From Bimastos eiseni (Eukaryota > Annelida > Clitellata > Crassiclitellata > Lumbricidae): a stretch of DNA of 64,000 nt. The position numbers and the translations under genes were made by a program. The notes under the pieces are model-generated. The model searched no databases and was not told the origin of the DNA. It saw only the letters and a list, made by a program, of their open reading frames with translations. Numbering within the stretch: position 1 is the stretch's first letter; every line of letters starts with the position of its first letter. Shown piece by piece: positions 52,701 through 57,965 of the stretch. The DNA lies in the NCBI GenBank assembly GCA_959347315.1, contig OY365811.1, positions 32,849,406 to 32,913,405 of the forward strand. Reading direction: 5' to 3'.

Positions 52701-55090
52701 ACAACCAGCTGTTGGTCACTTACACTGGCTGCATGAGAGCAGCTCATGCATACAAGTAAACAAGGCACATATGAAGAACTGGACGGAGGGAGGGAGGATG
52801 AAGAATATCACATTCTTTGAATGCTATGACTGACCTAAATAAGTTAGAATATGATACAGTTAATTTATTTATACAAACAGTGGTCTATTGTGATGAGTGG
52901 CGAAATTGGAGTAAAATGATAAACCCATAGAAAAGCCGGGTTGAAATCCAAAGGCTTCCAGAAAACAAACCCAAGTTCTGGGATGCACTGACCTACATTC
53001 AAGACTTATGGATTCATCCCTTGCACCCCTAAAATCGTATTACCACCTCCTCCAATTCCCACGTGGACAGATGATGCAAACGGGGCATTATTTACCGAGA
53101 CCTGTTAAGTCAAACATTTTCTGTCCAATCTAATCTCAAATCAAAGTAGTCTAAAGGGTTTGAAATGAAATCGAATCTCGAATCAGTGGGTACCAGTATG
53201 ATATTCATGCAATGTCTACTTAATTGATAGTGCTCACAGATGTACCACATTAACACAGTAATCAATAGGGTCTCTATTAATACAGGCCTGATAACTTTCT
53301 GCAGTTTGAAATAACTTAAATTAAAAATAGAGTAAATCAATAGAACAAAAAAAATTCAAATAGTAAAATAATCAGATTCAGTTATATTATTCTGCTCTGA
53401 TGTTCATTAAATTTAGTCATGCAGCTTAGTGCCTAAATAACACGTTAACTAATTCACAAAGAAATATACAAATCCTTTATATGTCATGCACAAATAAGAG
53501 TGTCTGCATTTTTTTACGGTAAATTATGTCATGTTTGTTATATCTATCCTCAACGGTATAACCTCTCTATCACAGTATACATCATAGATCAAACTAGGGC
53601 TGTACTGAATAGGTGACTTTCACCATTCGGCCAAATACGAATACAAATATGAATTGTGTGCAAAAAAGTCTATAGAGAAGTTTCAAAATTTCAAATGTGA
53701 GCAAAAGTTTCAGACTTTCAGTTCAGTAAATTTAATAACTAAAAGTAAACAGTTCACAACATGTAATTTTGCATCTGAAACTATAGCCTGCTCACTTGTC
53801 TGTCTCCTCTTGCCTCGATTATGCTAATTCACTTTTTGTTGGTCTCTCAGACCTTGAACTCAAAAGGCTTCAACGTATCCAAAATGCGTTAGCTCGAGTA
53901 GTGCTACGTGTCCCACTACGAACATGCTCCTCTGCCCTACTCCACCAGCTGCATTGGCTCCCTGTTGAATTCAGAATCAAATTTAAGTTAGCTTGTTTGA
54001 CCTACAAAGCCATCATCACCAGTACACCTACCTATATTCATGCTCTACTAACTTCTTACATTCCTCCTCGTTGCTTACGATCATCAAGTACAGGTCTTAT
54101 AGTTGAACCACGATGCAGAACAGTTATGGGCTCTTGTGCATTTCATGTCTCTGCTCCTAGGAAATGGAATCGACTGCCACTCTCTCTTCGTAGCTCAAAT
54201 TCACTTCCTTCCTTTAAAAAGCGACTCAAAACTCAGTATTTCTCTTTGGCTTTCAAGGATTTGGAAATCTGATTGCATCTTCTCCTGGCGACTGACTATC
54301 CGCGCCTCAGATTCACATTTAGGTGTGACCTTGTGCGCGTTACAAATTTAATAATAATAATAATAATAATCCTTCTGCCAGTTTGTTTAAACTAGGAATG
54401 GAACTAATTGAGCTAAACTTAGAAATGAGACGATTGACACTGCGATGCTGTCTTCCAGGCAGCAGAGAGTAACTTCAGAGCACTCTGTATCGCAGCCACC
54501 GCTTGTGCATGACCGCTATTCGTATTTAATCCAACTGCTACTATTCGGCTGAATATCGAATAGCTATATGATCTACTATTCGGCTTCGAAGCGAATACAA
54601 CCCTAGTTTAAACATTTAATTTACAACCCTATCAAGGAGTCATAATTCGAAAATGTTTTGAATCATGGCATAATTTTCAAATCGAATAAAATACTGCCAT
54701 CCAATTCACTATCGAATCGAATATCAAAGCTTTGCAGGTCTCCAATTATTTTGTTCTTGCATGATGCATCCCAGTACAAAACATTGAAAAAATTATCACC
54801 ACAATCATGAGTTTAGGTCGACCAATGCAAAACACCATGTGAACAAACTCAGGCCTGACTGCAACGCACACCCCCTGAGCTGGTGCTATATAAATGTTCA
54901 ATTTCTAAACATTACTAATTCAGCCATCTCTAATGAATTCATAGTTGAAGATTCTTACTGTGTCGGCCGCATTGATGTCGACGAGTCCGCTGTTGAGGCA
55001 TTCGATTACGGAACTGATGTTTCCACTGCGTACGGCACGAAGGAGGTTCTTGCTCGCTTCGACACGAAGGCCAAGCTCATCCTGATCGAC
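11364..55090 (-). CDS. Ank: ankyrin (ANK1/2/3 family), 32 exons found, 5' end missing
   Basis: Membrane-skeleton adaptor. The exons sum to 5865 bases, 1954 residues plus stop, with every junction in phase. Order, numbered from the first residue found: ankyrin repeats 1 and 3-24 (residues 1-about 765); acidic linker; ZU5-N with VDARGG (about 1037-1162); ZU5-C (about 1163-1301); UPA (about 1302-1523); death domain (about 1524-1632); disordered tail with octad repeats; C-terminal motif pair; stop TAG. By recall, the exon layout matches vertebrate ankyrin exon for exon through the repeats (33- and 66-codon exons). Repeat 2 is not found between exons 1 and 2. Size is close to ANK1; there is no giant exon like those of ANK2/ANK3. 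The DAR motif needed for beta-spectrin contact is kept, so spectrin linkage is expected. The start codon lies upstream of 55090 and was not found. No frameshift or stop was seen, so the gene looks functional. Confidence 0.95.
12337..12858 (-). CDS. Ank: ankyrin exon: disordered tail with octad repeats
   Basis: 174 residues from [12 protein letters not shown]. No fold is seen; rich in Glu, Asp, Ser, Pro. Residues about 99-166 of the exon (12359-12562) are a tandem eight-residue repeat: [64 protein letters not shown]. Acceptor acatag, donor gtaaat, phase 1 on both sides. The repeat is coding, 24 bp per unit, and degenerate. Confidence 0.88.
13001..13330. mobile_element. hAT-like MITE with 8-bp target duplication
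   Basis: The element is 13009-13322 (314 bp) with terminal inverted repeats CAGCGTTCCCCAA / TTTGGGAAACGCTG. It is flanked by a perfect 8-bp duplication ATGTAAAG (13001-13008 and 13323-13330). 8-bp duplications and CAG-type ends are hAT features. It has no ORF, so it is non-autonomous. A relative lies at 28370-28736. Confidence 0.9.
14122..14299 (-). CDS. Ank: ankyrin exon: death domain, second half
   Basis: 59 codons plus one base, [20 protein letters not shown] then [18 protein letters not shown]. This is the conserved W-containing helix and final helices (LLKKWV..ALxxIxRxDIV). Acceptor caaaatag at 14300; a later AG within the exon would break the frame. Donor CAGG|GTCTGT, phase 1; reading through would hit TAA after two codons. 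Confidence 0.9.
14799..14947 (-). CDS. Ank: ankyrin exon: death domain, first half
   Basis: [20 protein letters not shown] then [20 protein letters not shown]. Matches death-domain helices 1-3 (DLRMAIVADHLGLSWTELARELN). Acceptor tgttttag, donor gttagt, ends phase 0. Confidence 0.92.
15388..15727 (-). CDS. Ank: ankyrin exon: end of UPA
   Basis: 113 codons plus one base, [20 protein letters not shown] then [17 protein letters not shown], matching LEGKPIYVDCYGNLAPL and FKENRL. The later part ([20 protein letters not shown]) ends the UPA fold and leads to the death domain. Acceptor ttcttag, donor gtaagt. Confidence 0.96.
16191..16419 (-). CDS. Ank: ankyrin exon: UPA
   Basis: 76 codons, [20 protein letters not shown], then [20 protein letters not shown] and [13 protein letters not shown] ... 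ARSKDIE. Near-diagnostic ankyrin UPA sequence. Acceptor ttcatag, donor gtacca. Confidence 0.97.
16420..17007. other. Ank: ankyrin intron, no feature seen
   Basis: 588-bp intron between UPA exons. I see no recognised repeat or coding signal. Confidence 0.6.
17008..17104 (-). CDS. Ank: ankyrin exon: UPA
   Basis: [20 protein letters not shown] then [13 protein letters not shown], matching QWEDITGTT..ECANFTTNVSAR. Acceptor ccacag; donor gtcggt is weak. Phase 1 in, 2 out. Confidence 0.96.
17105..18511. other. Ank: ankyrin intron with decayed repeats
   Basis: Positions 17750-18110 resemble a decayed LINE 3' end ('[17 protein letters not shown]' on +) followed by (AAT)-rich tail repeats at 18025-18105. 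No exon. Confidence 0.45.
18512..18716 (-). CDS. Ank: ankyrin exon: end of ZU5-C and start of UPA
   Basis: 68 codons plus one base, [20 protein letters not shown] then PIAITIPMP and [12 protein letters not shown]. Matches SPIVTVEPRRRKFHRPI and TSLRLLCSV. Acceptor tttacag, donor gtaagt. Confidence 0.97.
19398..19609 (-). CDS. Ank: ankyrin exon: ZU5-C
   Basis: About 71 residues, [20 protein letters not shown] then [20 protein letters not shown] and [15 protein letters not shown]. The IGPEGG-like turn and FPE..(V/L)TK are ZU5-C signatures. Acceptor cattag, donor gtttgt. Confidence 0.96.
20229..20383 (-). CDS. Ank: ankyrin exon: ZU5-N second half
   Basis: [20 protein letters not shown] then [13 protein letters not shown], matching VIVEIPHFAS..RELVVLRSENG. 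Acceptor tttttag, donor gtgaaa. A 2.44-kb minisatellite fills the intron before it. Confidence 0.96.
20461..22902 (+). repeat. 13-bp minisatellite array, ~188 units
   Basis: About 2442 bp of TAT[A/T]TATCTGTTG units with almost no length variation. Variants are TATA/TTTA at positions 4-5, GTTG/GCTG, and TGTATT/TGGATT. 13 is not divisible by 3 and no unit contains a stop in any + frame, so all three forward frames stay open for long stretches (up to ~839 codons); these are not genes. A block (GCTG unit, two or three units, then a GGATTT unit) recurs near 21235, 21610, 21740 and 22350, showing higher-order repetition. The array fills most of the 20384-23076 ankyrin intron. Confidence 0.97.
23077..23301 (-). 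CDS. Ank: ankyrin exon: ZU5-N first half (DAR motif)
   Basis: 75 residues, [18 protein letters not shown] then [20 protein letters not shown] and [20 protein letters not shown]. The DAR motif in ZU5-N is required for beta-spectrin binding in vertebrate ankyrins and is intact here. Acceptor gcgcag, donor gtaagg. Confidence 0.97.
23302..23844. other. Ank: ankyrin intron, no feature seen
   Basis: 543 bp between the last linker exon and ZU5-N. The + strand frame at 23354 has no recognisable similarity. Confidence 0.55.
23845..24050 (-). CDS. Ank: ankyrin exon: linker before ZU5-N
   Basis: 68 codons plus two bases, [20 protein letters not shown] ... [10 protein letters not shown]. Leads directly into the GFLVSF start of ZU5. 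Acceptor gtgtag, donor gtaagc. Confidence 0.88.
24542..24892 (-). CDS. Ank: ankyrin exon: acidic linker
   Basis: 117 codons, [20 protein letters not shown] ... [20 protein letters not shown]. Rich in Asp, Ser and Tyr and probably disordered. Acceptor tttgcag, donor gtgggt, phase 0. Confidence 0.85.
24990..25100 (-). mobile_element. SINE-like fragment (GGCGCCCAT family)
   Basis: Shares 'gcagtat.attacaagta', 'aagttattacag.agttgaatttaactgtc' and 'aaggcgccca' with pieces at about 10215-10330 and 51600-51730. The adjoining (AAT)-rich start suggests a - strand element with an (ATT)n tail. Confidence 0.55.
25165..25745. mobile_element. MITE family 2, copy 1
   Basis: A ~580-bp element with imperfect ~30-bp terminal inverted repeats (CGAGGAGAGGGGTCAAAACC / GGTTTTGACCCCCCTCCTCA). 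The interior matches the element at 44226-44767 in opposite orientation, including 'aatgcatctgcttc.aaatac' and 'gtttcagaatattcgtg'. No ORF. Lies in an ankyrin linker intron. Confidence 0.75.
25982..26044 (-). repeat. 29-bp inverted repeat hairpin in ankyrin intron
   Basis: The arms 25982-26010 and 26016-26044 are reverse complements with a single mismatch and a 5-base loop. On the transcribed (-) strand the mismatch is a G-U wobble, so the RNA stem is continuous. Same architecture as the hairpin at 3992-4064 but a different sequence. Confidence 0.85.
26770..26861 (-). CDS. Ank: ankyrin exon: linker
   Basis: [20 protein letters not shown] then [11 protein letters not shown]. Acceptor gctacag, donor gtgagc. 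It enters in phase 1 and leaves in phase 0. Confidence 0.82.
26862..29647. other. Ank: large ankyrin intron, repeats only
   Basis: 2.8 kb. Holds ATGCATG/TACATA simple sequence at about 27500-27950 and the hAT-like MITE at 28370-28736. No coding exon is seen. Confidence 0.6.
28362..28744. mobile_element. hAT-like MITE, second copy, opposite orientation
   Basis: Element 28370-28736 with ends CAGCGTTTCC / GGAAACGCTG; the flanking 8-mers match at 6 of 8 positions. It aligns in reverse orientation to the copy at 13009. One end contains three tandem ~45-bp copies of the sub-terminal 'aaatttatgatcaaaaggg' block (about 28590-28720). Confidence 0.85.
29648..29743 (-). CDS. Ank: ankyrin exon: linker
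   Basis: 32 residues, [20 protein letters not shown] then [11 protein letters not shown]. Phase 1 on both sides fits its neighbours. The acceptor ctataaag is weak. No domain; part of the variable linker before ZU5. Confidence 0.8.
30640..30730 (-). mobile_element. tRNA-derived SINE head fragment
   Basis: The - strand reads an A-box-like TGGTCTATTGATTAGATTGC and a B-box-like GGGCTTCAAATCCC at tRNA spacing. A related piece is at 33795-33890. Confidence 0.5.
31555..31640 (-). mobile_element. LINE 3' tail remnant
   Basis: On - it reads GCACTGTGAGAGGTGCTATAC, the same ending as the LINE fragment at 4089-4322 (GCACTGTTAGAGGCGCTATAT). Confidence 0.5.
31674..31770. repeat. (TA)n microsatellite
   Basis: Interrupted TATA tract directly before the truncated LINE tail. 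Confidence 0.9.
31768..31893 (+). mobile_element. LINE 3' end, 5'-truncated, (AAT)n tail
   Basis: Nearly identical to the last ~125 bases of the LINE at 53783-54370: tttctctttggctttcaagg, atttaggtgtgaccttg, then cgcattacaaattt and an (AAT)n tail. Confidence 0.85.
32079..32250 (-). CDS. Ank: ankyrin exon: repeat 24 and start of linker
   Basis: 57 codons plus one base, [20 protein letters not shown] then a linker with [16 protein letters not shown]. It corresponds to the last repeat (TTPLAIAKRLGYISV) and PETMxE segment of ankyrins. Acceptor tcgtag, donor gtacgt, phase 1. Confidence 0.94.
32433..32536 (+). repeat. inverted copy of part of ankyrin repeat 20-21 exon
   Basis: 104 bases matching the reverse complement of 34995-35098 with two differences. 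It includes 66 coding bases ([20 protein letters not shown], then TK), the exon end and the splice donor AAAG|GTAACATC plus about 38 intronic bases. It lies in the intron between the repeat 23 and repeat 24 exons, so it is antisense within the ankyrin transcript. A + strand acceptor-like ttttcacag ends at 32410. Confidence 0.92.
32956..33054 (-). CDS. Ank: ankyrin exon: repeat 23
   Basis: 33 codons, [20 protein letters not shown] then [27 protein letters not shown] is almost invariant in animal ankyrins. Acceptor acatag, donor gtgagc. Confidence 0.97.
33245..33500 (+). mobile_element. decayed LINE 3' end
   Basis: Broken + frames give a LINE-like end ([14 protein letters not shown]), then a (ATT)n tail at 33455-33500. 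5'-truncated and with stops. Confidence 0.5.
33656..33770. repeat. (TA)n microsatellite
   Basis: Long interrupted TA tract in the intron between repeat 22 and repeat 23 exons. Confidence 0.93.
33795..33890 (-). mobile_element. tRNA-derived SINE head fragment
   Basis: The - strand reads GATCTATTGGTGAGTTTGC, TGGACTGTTGAAACTGAGG and ATTCTAATCC, the decayed A and B boxes of the family seen at 30640. Confidence 0.45.
33975..34073 (-). CDS. Ank: ankyrin exon: repeat 22
   Basis: 33 codons, [20 protein letters not shown] then [13 protein letters not shown]. Acceptor ttgtag, donor gtaggt. Confidence 0.96.
34303..34357. repeat. (AAG)n microsatellite
   Basis: About 18 AAG units directly abutting a 16-bp minisatellite, in the intron after the repeat 20-21 exon. 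Confidence 0.95.
34357..34597. repeat. 16-bp minisatellite, ~15 units
   Basis: Units ATCTTCCCACCGTCCC. The main variation is ACCGTCCC/ACCATCCC and TCTTCC/TCCTCC. Opposite-strand frames ([13 protein letters not shown]...) are artefacts of the repeat. Confidence 0.93.
34995..35098 (-). repeat. Ank: partner arm of the exonic inverted repeat
   Basis: Second half of the repeat 20-21 exon with its donor. It pairs with 32433-32536 across about 2.5 kb. Confidence 0.92.
35031..35228 (-). CDS. Ank: ankyrin exon: repeats 20-21
   Basis: 66 codons, [20 protein letters not shown] and [20 protein letters not shown], ending SPIDMQTK. Acceptor ctttcag, donor gtaaca. The second half of this exon plus its donor recurs in inverted orientation at 32433-32536. 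Confidence 0.97.
35773..35871 (-). CDS. Ank: ankyrin exon: repeat 19
   Basis: 33 codons, [20 protein letters not shown] then [13 protein letters not shown]. The acceptor is the atypical tttttaaag; donor gtacct. Confidence 0.94.
36506..36703 (-). CDS. Ank: ankyrin exon: repeats 17-18
   Basis: 66 codons, [20 protein letters not shown] and [20 protein letters not shown]. Matches the [13 protein letters not shown] exon of vertebrate ankyrin. Acceptor atttcag, donor gtacgt. Confidence 0.97.
37120..37317 (-). CDS. Ank: ankyrin exon: repeats 15-16
   Basis: 66 codons, [20 protein letters not shown] and [20 protein letters not shown]. Acceptor ttcttcag, donor gtatgc. Confidence 0.96.
37561..37680 (+). 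mobile_element. SINE-like fragment (GATTTGAACC family)
   Basis: Contains GATTGCGGATTTGAACCTG (B-box-like) and a GCACTTGTC...CAGATTCATCTTAGCTG end, shared with 49425-49560 and 56195-56310. Confidence 0.5.
38098..38295 (-). CDS. Ank: ankyrin exon: repeats 13-14
   Basis: 66 codons, [20 protein letters not shown] and [20 protein letters not shown]. Acceptor cttttag; donor is the unusual GTCTGA. Confidence 0.96.
38575..38785 (-). mobile_element. tRNA-derived SINE
   Basis: The - strand starts GAGGTGCGGTGGCATAATG (A-box-like) and has AGGTTTGAACCTAC (B box), then a body ending at CTCTGCCCAAAGGGCAG. Adjacent GAT-rich microsatellite at 38525-38585. Confidence 0.6.
39097..39352. repeat. 37-bp minisatellite, ~7 units
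   Basis: Units begin at 39097, 39134, 39171, 39208, 39245, 39282 and 39319. They differ only at CCCA/CCCG and one CATAG/CAAAG. In the intron between repeat 12 and repeat 13 exons. Confidence 0.97.
39810..39908 (-). CDS. Ank: ankyrin exon: repeat 12
   Basis: 33 codons, [20 protein letters not shown] then [13 protein letters not shown], matching [13 protein letters not shown]. Acceptor gtttag, donor gtaagt. Confidence 0.97.
40372..40470 (-). CDS. Ank: ankyrin exon: repeat 11
   Basis: 33 codons, [20 protein letters not shown] then [13 protein letters not shown]. The SRAL end is shared with vertebrate repeat 11. Acceptor tctag, donor gtcagt. Confidence 0.96.
41070..41267 (-). CDS. Ank: ankyrin exon: repeats 9-10
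   Basis: 66 codons, [20 protein letters not shown] and [20 protein letters not shown]. Matches the fused repeat 9-10 exon of vertebrate ankyrin (AAQGDHLDC). Acceptor tttttag, donor gtaacc. Confidence 0.97.
41407..41505 (-). CDS. Ank: ankyrin exon: repeat 8
   Basis: 33 codons, [20 protein letters not shown] then [13 protein letters not shown]. Acceptor tgtttcag. The donor is AAG|GTTGGA, a weak 5' splice site. Confidence 0.94.
41613..41800 (-). mobile_element. tRNA-derived SINE
   Basis: The - strand reads CTGAATGGATAGGGTGCTCT (A box) and ACGGGTTCGATC (B box) with tRNA spacing. The far end is a TTTGAAATACAGATGTATTG tail. The tRNA part is too degenerate to be a working tRNA gene. Confidence 0.65.
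42192..42290 (-). CDS. Ank: ankyrin exon: repeat 7
   Basis: 33 codons, [20 protein letters not shown] then [13 protein letters not shown]. Acceptor ctttcag, donor gtaagt. Confidence 0.96.
42291..44810. other. Ank: large ankyrin intron, repeats only
   Basis: 2.5 kb. Contains (TCTG)n at 43555-43597, TACA/TA simple repeats at 43705-43850 and MITE family 2 copy 2. No exon. Confidence 0.6.
44226..44767. mobile_element. MITE family 2, copy 2 (inverted)
   Basis: Related to 25165-25745 in reverse orientation. The ends TGACACCAGGGTTCAAAACC / GGGTCTTGCC...GGTGTCA form inverted repeats. The right end lies only about 45 bp from the repeat 5-6 exon boundary (44811). Confidence 0.75.
44811..44987 (-). 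CDS. Ank: ankyrin exon: repeats 5-6
   Basis: 59 codons, [20 protein letters not shown] then [20 protein letters not shown]. The shortened joint (KVRLxALH) is a signature of ankyrin repeats 5-6. Acceptor attgcag, donor gtgagg. Confidence 0.96.
44988..48399. other. Ank: large ankyrin intron, repeats only
   Basis: 3.4 kb. ATC-rich microsatellites at 45908-45945, 46375-46396 and 46500-46540; CT-rich 46790-46880; short CA repeat about 46972-46990; AAT/ACT simple repeats 47870-48030. A tRNA-like fragment may lie at 46095-46170. No exon. Confidence 0.6.
48400..48498 (-). CDS. Ank: ankyrin exon: repeat 4
   Basis: 33 codons, [20 protein letters not shown] then [13 protein letters not shown]. Close to vertebrate repeat 4 ([13 protein letters not shown]). 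Acceptor tgtag, donor gtaact. Confidence 0.97.
48625..48844. repeat. 22-bp minisatellite, 10 units
   Basis: Exactly 220 bp of TGTGAGAAGATGAG[C/T]CATTGCA units. Variants: GAGTC/GAGCC and GTGAG/GTGGG/GTGAA. Confidence 0.95.
49425..49560 (+). mobile_element. SINE-like fragment (GATTTGAACC family)
   Basis: GATTGTGGATTTGAGCC preceded by AGTCGGGTCTGTAATACACC, then GCACACTTGTCTC. A tRNA-like A/B box layout. Confidence 0.5.
50174..50417. repeat. 20-bp degenerate minisatellite, ~12 units
   Basis: Units CTGGAGAAGTTCTACCTGAG with frequent GAGCTG/GAACTG and TACCT/TGCCT changes. Older looking than the other arrays. Confidence 0.9.
51598..51730 (-). mobile_element. SINE-like fragment (same family)
   Basis: Starts with (AAT)n, then ctttgtttaatagc, then 'gccacagtatgattacaaa' and 'aaaagttattacaggagttg', as in the 24990 copy. 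Confidence 0.55.
52128..52226 (-). CDS. Ank: ankyrin exon: repeat 3
   Basis: 33 codons, [20 protein letters not shown] then [13 protein letters not shown]. It matches vertebrate repeat 3 (KGNTALHIAALAGQ), so one repeat is missing before it. Acceptor aacag, donor gtgaga, phase 0. Confidence 0.95.
53592..54609. mobile_element. nested element: terminal-inverted-repeat transposon carrying a LINE
   Basis: The ends AAACTAGGGCTGTACT (53592-53607) and AATACAACCCTAGTTT (54594-54609) are inverted repeats with two mismatches. Sub-terminal 'ATTCGGC..AATA' motifs recur on both sides. The LINE tail 53783-54370 sits inside. No clear target duplication could be read. Confidence 0.65.
53783..54370 (+). mobile_element. 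LINE 3' end with open RT C-terminus
   Basis: A + strand open frame from about 53796 to 54272 encodes the C-terminal part of a CR1/L2/jockey-type ORF2: [57 protein letters not shown], then [15 protein letters not shown]. It has no stop within 158 residues, so the insertion is fairly young. It ends in an (AAT)n tail. A truncated sister copy is at 31768-31893. Confidence 0.9.
54959..55090 (-). CDS. Ank: ankyrin exon A: N terminus and repeat 1
   Basis: 44 codons: [20 protein letters not shown] then [20 protein letters not shown]. Matches the capping repeat of ankyrins (FLRAARSGNLDKAL...DIN). Acceptor ttctttccag means an upstream exon with the start codon exists. Donor gtaaga, phase 0. Confidence 0.9.
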
Positions 55091-56194
55091 CTGGAAAGAA
55101 GCCAATCAGCAACTGAGAATCTATGTCACACAGCAAAAGGGAAGTCTGCACTACACTAAGGCACTGCTATAAAATGATTCATAAAGGTGCTATATAAATA
55201 TTCTCATGCATACTGCACAGTTACATATCTACATACACACAAAACATATAAAATGCATACAAACTACTTGTAAGCCTACAGCATACTGACATTTACATTC
55301 ATTCACACATTTTGAATTTCTAGAGTGCCCGTTCAAGTAACCTAATCAGAGGTGCTCCCAGCTCTGCCACGGCTAAACAGAGAAGACTGAAACATATGTA
55401 CAAAGGACTAATTACATACATACACTGATGAATGCACACACATATAAGTACAAAACATGCATAAATAATATACACTGTTTGAGTAAGCTGGATCTTTGGG
55501 CTGAGCAACAATGGTGGCGAAAGACCCACTTAAAATGCATGTGCTTATACTAAGCATCCAAAGGCACTATATAAATCCTCAGAAACAGATATGCATGCAA
55601 CCATCTGCCACCCACCACTGTGGCCACACAGAGAATCTTCAGAAGATACTGATACGCTATTCAATTGGAGCAGGAAGCAGCAGTAGCAGAAGCCGCAGCA
55701 GCAGCAACAGATACAGGTACAGAGTCCAAGTAAGAGCCAGGTGTGATATCCGTTGAATGATTCCTCAATGCTTTCTTGCAAAGCAGCTATTTGTCTGACC
55801 TGATCAACTCCAACAGAGGAGGAGGCCACAGCAGCAGCCACCCATGGAAACTGGAGGGAGGAGGAAGGCGGTCATTGGATGGGTTCAATACCATGACAAC
55901 AGTGTAAGCACAAAGCCAGCAACCACTAAGGTCGTCAGCAGACAACCATTGCATGCTTCCTGGAGAGCAGACAAAGCAAATGATTGATTGCATTGACAGT
56001 AAAAGCCCTTATGCTATTGTCCTCAAGAACTTAACTGTTCACTCTTACAAAATCAATTGCAGCTGAATAGACTAACTCTTAGACGTAGGTGTGTATTGAA
56101 GTACTTAATAGACCTTAGCAGCAACTCAAGGATAAAACCTACTTAGCTATGAAGTCATAAAAGATAGCTCCAAGAACAATTAAAAAGAATGACC

Positions 56195-56310
56195 TCAAGA
56201 GTGGCATGCTCTGTATCAATTGCACACTTTGCATGTGACCTAATGATTGCAGGATTGAGCCTGCTGAACGGACTCCACATAACAACTCTGAATGAGTTGT
56301 TCATCAATAC
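56195..56310 (+). mobile_element. SINE-like fragment (GATTTGAACC family)
   Basis: GATTGCAGGATTGAGCCTG then CTGAACGGACTCCAC..AACAACTCTGAATGAGTTG, parallel to the 49425 copy. Confidence 0.45.
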
Positions 56311-57490
56311 CATCTCTGTCAACAAGCACAAGAATTCGGAAGCAACATCAGTTGAGAGGCAAGATGCACCTCCAGCAATATGCTGTTCGAATTCCAGGAC
56401 CTTCAGATTAGTTCACTGTTGACTTAATAGCCAAGAACAAGGAATAAGCACCTTACTCCTATTCTACTGTGGAACACAAAAACTTTGCTACACTTACGGA
56501 AAAGAAAACAAGAGAAGTGCATTTTTATACTTTTACGCTTGCTTGAAGGCAAGTAAACAATCAGTAATAAAAATAAGTGACATTTTCTAAAGTTATACTC
56601 CTCTTACAGAAGCCCAGAAATATACTTGGAAGTCAGAGGCTAGGAAACACTAAAAGGTGTTGGCAGAGCAGTAGTGAGAAGTTTCTTGTTTAGCACAAAC
56701 AAAATGCTTATAAATTCAACAAACATGAGAATTCCAGAACTAAAGATATACGATGTTTACATGTCCTCTCCCTGTGAATGCTAAGCCATTCGAGACTTAT
56801 GAATTGTAAACCAGGAACGCACAGAAACTGTCTGAAAAATTTAGCTTTGCCCTTAAATGTGTCTGCTGTATCTATTCTTTAAAACAAATCATAATCGTCG
56901 TTGTCGTCATCATCATCATTATTACACATGTGATCTTAACTGCTAGCTATAATATACAACCATAACAGATAGGTATTACAACAAAGATATTAATAATTGA
57001 ATACAATATGTAAACACCAACTGTCTGTATCTACAACATCCACAATGGATATGACTGACTTAATAAACTTATTAATAAATCCACTCCATATTTCTAGAGC
57101 AGAGCTAAGGGGCCATCTATATATATGACAACCCTAAGAAAGGTCAGTCACTCTTCATCTAATCTCTACCCTATCATGGATATAATTCAAATGAGTGCAT
57201 AATGTGCACGCTAATACTTGACAAAATTTATCGTAATGCACGTATCTTAATTCGCAGGTGAAGCTCCATGTACGCAAGCAATGCATATGCAAAGTCGGAG
57301 GCAGTAAAGTTAGCGCTGTAAAGCATGTCAATTATACAATGACCTGTTGCATAAGTTACATCGAAAGTAAAAACTACCAAGTCCCTGCATCTGGTTCTAT
57401 ATAAATAGCCCCATAAATGAATTCATACATAAATACATATTACATACATATATATATATATATACATATTTATATAGCGCTTCTGAATAG

Positions 57491-57934
57491 CTAGCACTCT
57501 AAGAAGCCCTATATAAATAACCAGATATGATATGACAGGATACGATATGCATCCATCCATACATACATACAAGCATGCATGAATAATTGCATATATACAT
57601 ACCCACATACATATACACACCAACATGCAGCAATCAATCAATCAAACTTTATTTGGCAATCCAATACATGAATACACACTTACCTACAAACACATGCATG
57701 TATACATACACTAGCACTCTAAGAAGCCCTATATAAATAACCAGATATGATATGACAGGATACGATATGCATCCATCCATACATACATACAAGCATGCAT
57801 GAATAATTGCATATATACATACCCACATACATATACACACCAACATGCAGCAATCAATCAATCAATCAAACTTTATTTGGCAATCCAATACATGAATACA
57901 CACTTACCTACAAACACATGCATGTATACATACA
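57491..57934. repeat. 220-bp exact tandem duplication
   Basis: 57491-57710 is repeated at 57711-57934. The only difference is one extra AATC unit in the second copy. Each copy includes an AATCAAACTTTATTTGGC motif, a retroelement 3' tail read backwards. Confidence 0.97.

Positions 57935-57965
<31 letters not shown>

Larger units (their letters stand above)
52227..54958. other. Ank: ankyrin intron where repeat 2 exon is expected
   Basis: 2.7 kb. In vertebrate ankyrins a 33-codon exon lies here (repeat 2, NGLNALHLASKEGH type). I read both strands and found no such sequence. The interval contains a nested transposon at 53592-54609. Confidence 0.6.

Noticed and set aside
55545..55993. First ankyrin exon (frame ending GVDQ before a donor-like GTCAGA)
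   Set aside because: No ATG in the right frame before a stop; CAG/CTG-rich simple sequence explains the frame. Left open rather than called.
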